From: Flavobacteriales bacterium UBA979
GTDB lineage: Bacteria > Bacteroidota > Bacteroidia > Flavobacteriales_D > Sanyastnellaceae
Direction: 5' to 3'
Length of the DNA: 18,780 nt
Assembly (NCBI GenBank): GCA_002292325.1
Contig: DBBR01000109.1
Location: forward strand, 1 to 18,780
A model generated the notes under the pieces. The model did not search any database, was not told the origin of the DNA, and saw only the letters and a program-made list of their open reading frames with translations. This document shows, in pieces, positions 16,781 to 18,780 of this stretch (its first letter is position 1; every line of letters starts with the position of its first letter). A program made the translations under genes and the position numbers.

Positions 16781-17646
16781 TGAAATCTTATATAAAATAC
16801 GCAGCTGCCTTTGCAGCGGTCGTTCTGTTCATGGCTCAGGGCTGTAAGCCATACGAGGAAGAGGGGATTGAATTGCCAGGAGCCCCATCGGCTTCGTTCG
16901 AATGGAATTTCATTGATGCAGTGGATTCCTTGGGTCAAGTAGTTGGCATTGATTCCAATCGGGTTTTTGTTACCGCCGCTGCTGTGGATGGAGCTTTTCT
17001 CCATTTGTGGGACTTTGGCAATGGTCAGACGTCAGACCAGACTTCCGACACGGCTTATTACCCACAAGAGGGTGATTACACCATCTCCTACTCTGTGCAT
17101 ACGGCAGGTGGAATGGGTTCAACCTCACAGGCGCTGAACATCGCGCAAACATTGGAATTGCCTTGTGAAGGAAACTTGGCCTTGCTGACGGGATGTGACA
17201 ACCAAAAGGCATGGAAATTCTCAGAAGAAATGGGTGCTATTTCAGTGGGACCTGATCCCTATTCAACGGAATGGTACACTTCACCCGCTGCAGGATTGGA
17301 GACATTCCAGAACGATGACCGGTATCAGTTTACAGAAGACGGGATGTATCTCTACAATAACAACGGGAGTACGATGAATCCTTTCGAAGGATATGTCGAA
17401 ACAGAGATTGCGATTGACCCGACGATGTATGTTTTCACGGAAGGAACAGGAACTTCAGGGGAAGATCAAATTTCCTTGTCGTCTTTTTCTGAGACCCTCT
17501 GTGGATTCATGGGAGTCTGGGATTCAGGTCCTGTTTATGACATCGTTGAATTGACCGAAGACCGTTTGGTCATCCACGGTCCCCTGCAAACGGGTGATTG
17601 TCAGCCAGCGGGAGGCTGGTTTACAATGATTTTTGTCGTTGACTGA
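16780..17646 (+). CDS. PKD-domain surface lipoprotein, SusE-position glycan-binding protein
   Basis: 288 residues with a lipoprotein signal (LFMAQGC, Cys22). The acidic stretch after the Cys (KPYEEEG) resembles surface-export signals of Bacteroidota lipoproteins. Residues about 36-122 form a PKD-type beta-sandwich (LHLWDFGNGQTSD...YYPQEGDYTISYSV). Residues about 128-288 form a second beta-rich domain starting at LLTGCDNQKAWKF, with EWYTSPAAGL, DDRYQFTEDG and NNNGSTMNP. I recognise this as a domain that recurs behind PKD in Bacteroidota PUL lipoproteins but cannot name it. The position directly after susD is where SusE/F-like glycan-binding proteins sit. It has no catalytic signature. The role, holding beta-glucan at the cell surface, is inferred from position and fold. 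Confidence 0.8.
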   Translation: MKSYIKYAAAFAAVVLFMAQGCKPYEEEGIELPGAPSASFEWNFIDAVDSLGQVVGIDSNRVFVTAAAVDGAFLHLWDFGNGQTSDQTSDTAYYPQEGDYTISYSVHTAGGMGSTSQALNIAQTLELPCEGNLALLTGCDNQKAWKFSEEMGAISVGPDPYSTEWYTSPAAGLETFQNDDRYQFTEDGMYLYNNNGSTMNPFEGYVETEIAIDPTMYVFTEGTGTSGEDQISLSSFSETLCGFMGVWDSGPVYDIVELTEDRLVIHGPLQTGDCQPAGGWFTMIFVVD

Positions 17647-17673
17647 TAAAGATTGGATCTAAAAAAAGATAAG

Positions 17674-18780
17674 ATGAATCGATTGTTGGGATTGCTAATC
17701 GCAGGAGCGTTTTTCTTGAGTTCTTGCGAAGGGTGCGGGGATCCAGAACCCTCGAGTCCACCGGAAATTCGATGGGCGAATTCGGTTTCTGTCTTTGAAA
17801 CTGAGGACTTTGCTGACATCGACATTGAAGTCGTTCTGGGTTCCGTTCATACCGAGACTGTAAGCGTTGATTTTGAAACGGTATCGGGTACGGCCGAGGA
17901 AGGTGAGGATTTCGTGGCGACCAGTGGGACACTTGTATTTGCACCGGGTGAATTGTCGCAAACGGTTTCGGTTTCATTGATCGTGGATGAGTACTTAGAA
18001 TCAGATGAGCAGTTCGAATTGTCATTGAGCAATCCCGTCAACGCTTACATCAAAGTAGGAGAGCCGACCATATCCATAGGCATTCGAAACGATGATAACC
18101 TGATTTACATCTCAGACGAAGGATATGATGCATCGGACTCTTATGAAGGCATGAACCTCGTCTGGTCGGATGAATTTGAAGACTCAGAAATTGACTTGGC
18201 GAACTGGACGTATGATATTGGAAACGGAAGCGGCGGCTGGGGAAACAATGAGCAGCAGACGTATACGAACAGCCTCAACAATAGCTTCGTAGCGGATGGA
18301 AAGCTCTTCATCAAGGCGGAAAAAGTGGGCGAGAATGCTTTCACTTCGGCGCGTCTGAAATCACAAGGTTTGCAAGAGTTTCAATATGGGCGCATCGATG
18401 TTAGAGCCTTGCTTCCTAAGGGTCAGGGTATTTGGCCCGCCATTTGGATGTTGGGTTCGAATCACCCGACTGCTGGATGGCCAGCCTGTGGTGAAATCGA
18501 TATCATGGAACTGCTAGGTCACCTGCCAGGAACAGTGCACGGAACGGCGCATTGGGGAGCGGATTGGCCAAGCTGGAATCATCAAGGTTCCTCCACGAGT
18601 ATTTACCCCGATCATTTTGATGGCGAATTCCATGTGTTCTCCGTGGATTGGACCGAGAATGAGATTCATTTTTTGATGGATGACAGTCAATATTTCACCA
18701 TCAACACGAGCATGATGAATGGGCAGCCTTATCCGTTTAATAATCCATTCTTCTTTATCCTGAACGTCGCAGTTGGTGGA
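17674..18780 (+). CDS. GH16 laminarinase-type endo-beta-glucanase lipoprotein with Calx-beta domain (partial, runs off right edge)
   Basis: Translation from the ATG at 17674 gives 369 codons still open at the window end. A lipoprotein signal ends at FFLSSC (Cys18). Residues about 33-141 form a Calx-beta domain (SVSVFETED...GTAEEGEDF...DEYLESDEQFELSLSN). The GH16 catalytic domain starts near 160 (NLVWSDEFED, then ANWTYDIG and WGNNEQQTYT). GIWPAIWMLG precedes the active-site motif GEIDIMELLG with nucleophile E274, D276 and acid/base E279. The extra Met in EIDIME gives ExDxxE, the beta-bulge form of laminarinases and related endo-1,3(4)-beta-glucanases. The rest of the catalytic jelly-roll and possibly carbohydrate-binding modules lie off-window. 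It likely makes the first cut in laminarin at the cell surface and is the sixth gene of the operon, 27 bases after the PKD gene. Confidence 0.95.
   Translation, partial: MNRLLGLLIAGAFFLSSCEGCGDPEPSSPPEIRWANSVSVFETEDFADIDIEVVLGSVHTETVSVDFETVSGTAEEGEDFVATSGTLVFAPGELSQTVSVSLIVDEYLESDEQFELSLSNPVNAYIKVGEPTISIGIRNDDNLIYISDEGYDASDSYEGMNLVWSDEFEDSEIDLANWTYDIGNGSGGWGNNEQQTYTNSLNNSFVADGKLFIKAEKVGENAFTSARLKSQGLQEFQYGRIDVRALLPKGQGIWPAIWMLGSNHPTAGWPACGEIDIMELLGHLPGTVHGTAHWGADWPSWNHQGSSTSIYPDHFDGEFHVFSVDWTENEIHFLMDDSQYFTINTSMMNGQPYPFNNPFFFILNVAVGG

Noticed and set aside
17603..17621. Stem-loop near the end of the PKD gene as a terminator
   Set aside because: Only about 7 pairs, inside the coding sequence, no U-run directly after it, and the operon continues into GH16.

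Overview
The window comes from a member of the Bacteroidota, probably a Flavobacteriia-like, marine-type heterotroph. The evidence is a canonical SusC/SusD pair, a C-terminal type IX secretion (T9SS) sorting domain, a propeller/triple-tyrosine/LuxR transmembrane regulator, promoter-like sequences of the TTG...TAnnTTTG type, and no Shine-Dalgarno sequences. Base composition looks balanced rather than AT-rich. I cannot place it below class.

Left flank, 1-2008, minus strand: two genes joined by an ATGA overlap encode copper-oxidase-like cupredoxin proteins. The upstream protein is complete and has a cupredoxin domain with T2/T3-type histidine pairs but no type-1 copper site. The downstream protein runs off the left edge, and its first domain has both a full type-1 site and the other histidine pairs. 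Next, on the plus strand, is a small GreA/GreB-like protein (2009-2458), which shares its stop region (TTAA) with the convergent gene from the right.

Centre and right, 2455-18780: a polysaccharide utilisation locus (PUL) whose content points to laminarin or a related beta-1,3-glucan. On the minus strand, a one-piece transmembrane regulator (5037-7949) is translationally coupled to a GH2 beta-mannosidase-type lipoprotein (2455-5040). Divergently, on the plus strand, six tightly spaced genes form one apparent operon: GH3 beta-glucosidase/exo-glucanase lipoprotein, T9SS-exported protein with an A-B-A-B repeat architecture, SusC-type TonB-dependent transporter, SusD-type glycan-binding lipoprotein, PKD-domain surface lipoprotein, and a GH16 laminarinase with a Calx-beta domain that continues past the right edge. 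Gaps are +25, +36, +10, -1 and +27 bases.

Proposed working order (inferred from families): GH16 at the cell surface cuts the glucan, SusD and the PKD protein hold it, SusC imports oligosaccharides with TonB energy, and GH3 releases glucose. The regulator senses an oligosaccharide in the periplasm and switches on the divergent operon. The intergenic region between regulator and GH3 (7950-8129) holds promoter-like elements and three AGGTAA boxes at exact 11-base spacing. The start of the SusC gene holds a long, near-perfect hairpin with a GCAA loop. No stretch over 300 bases lacks a gene; I saw no tRNA, rRNA, CRISPR or insertion sequence.
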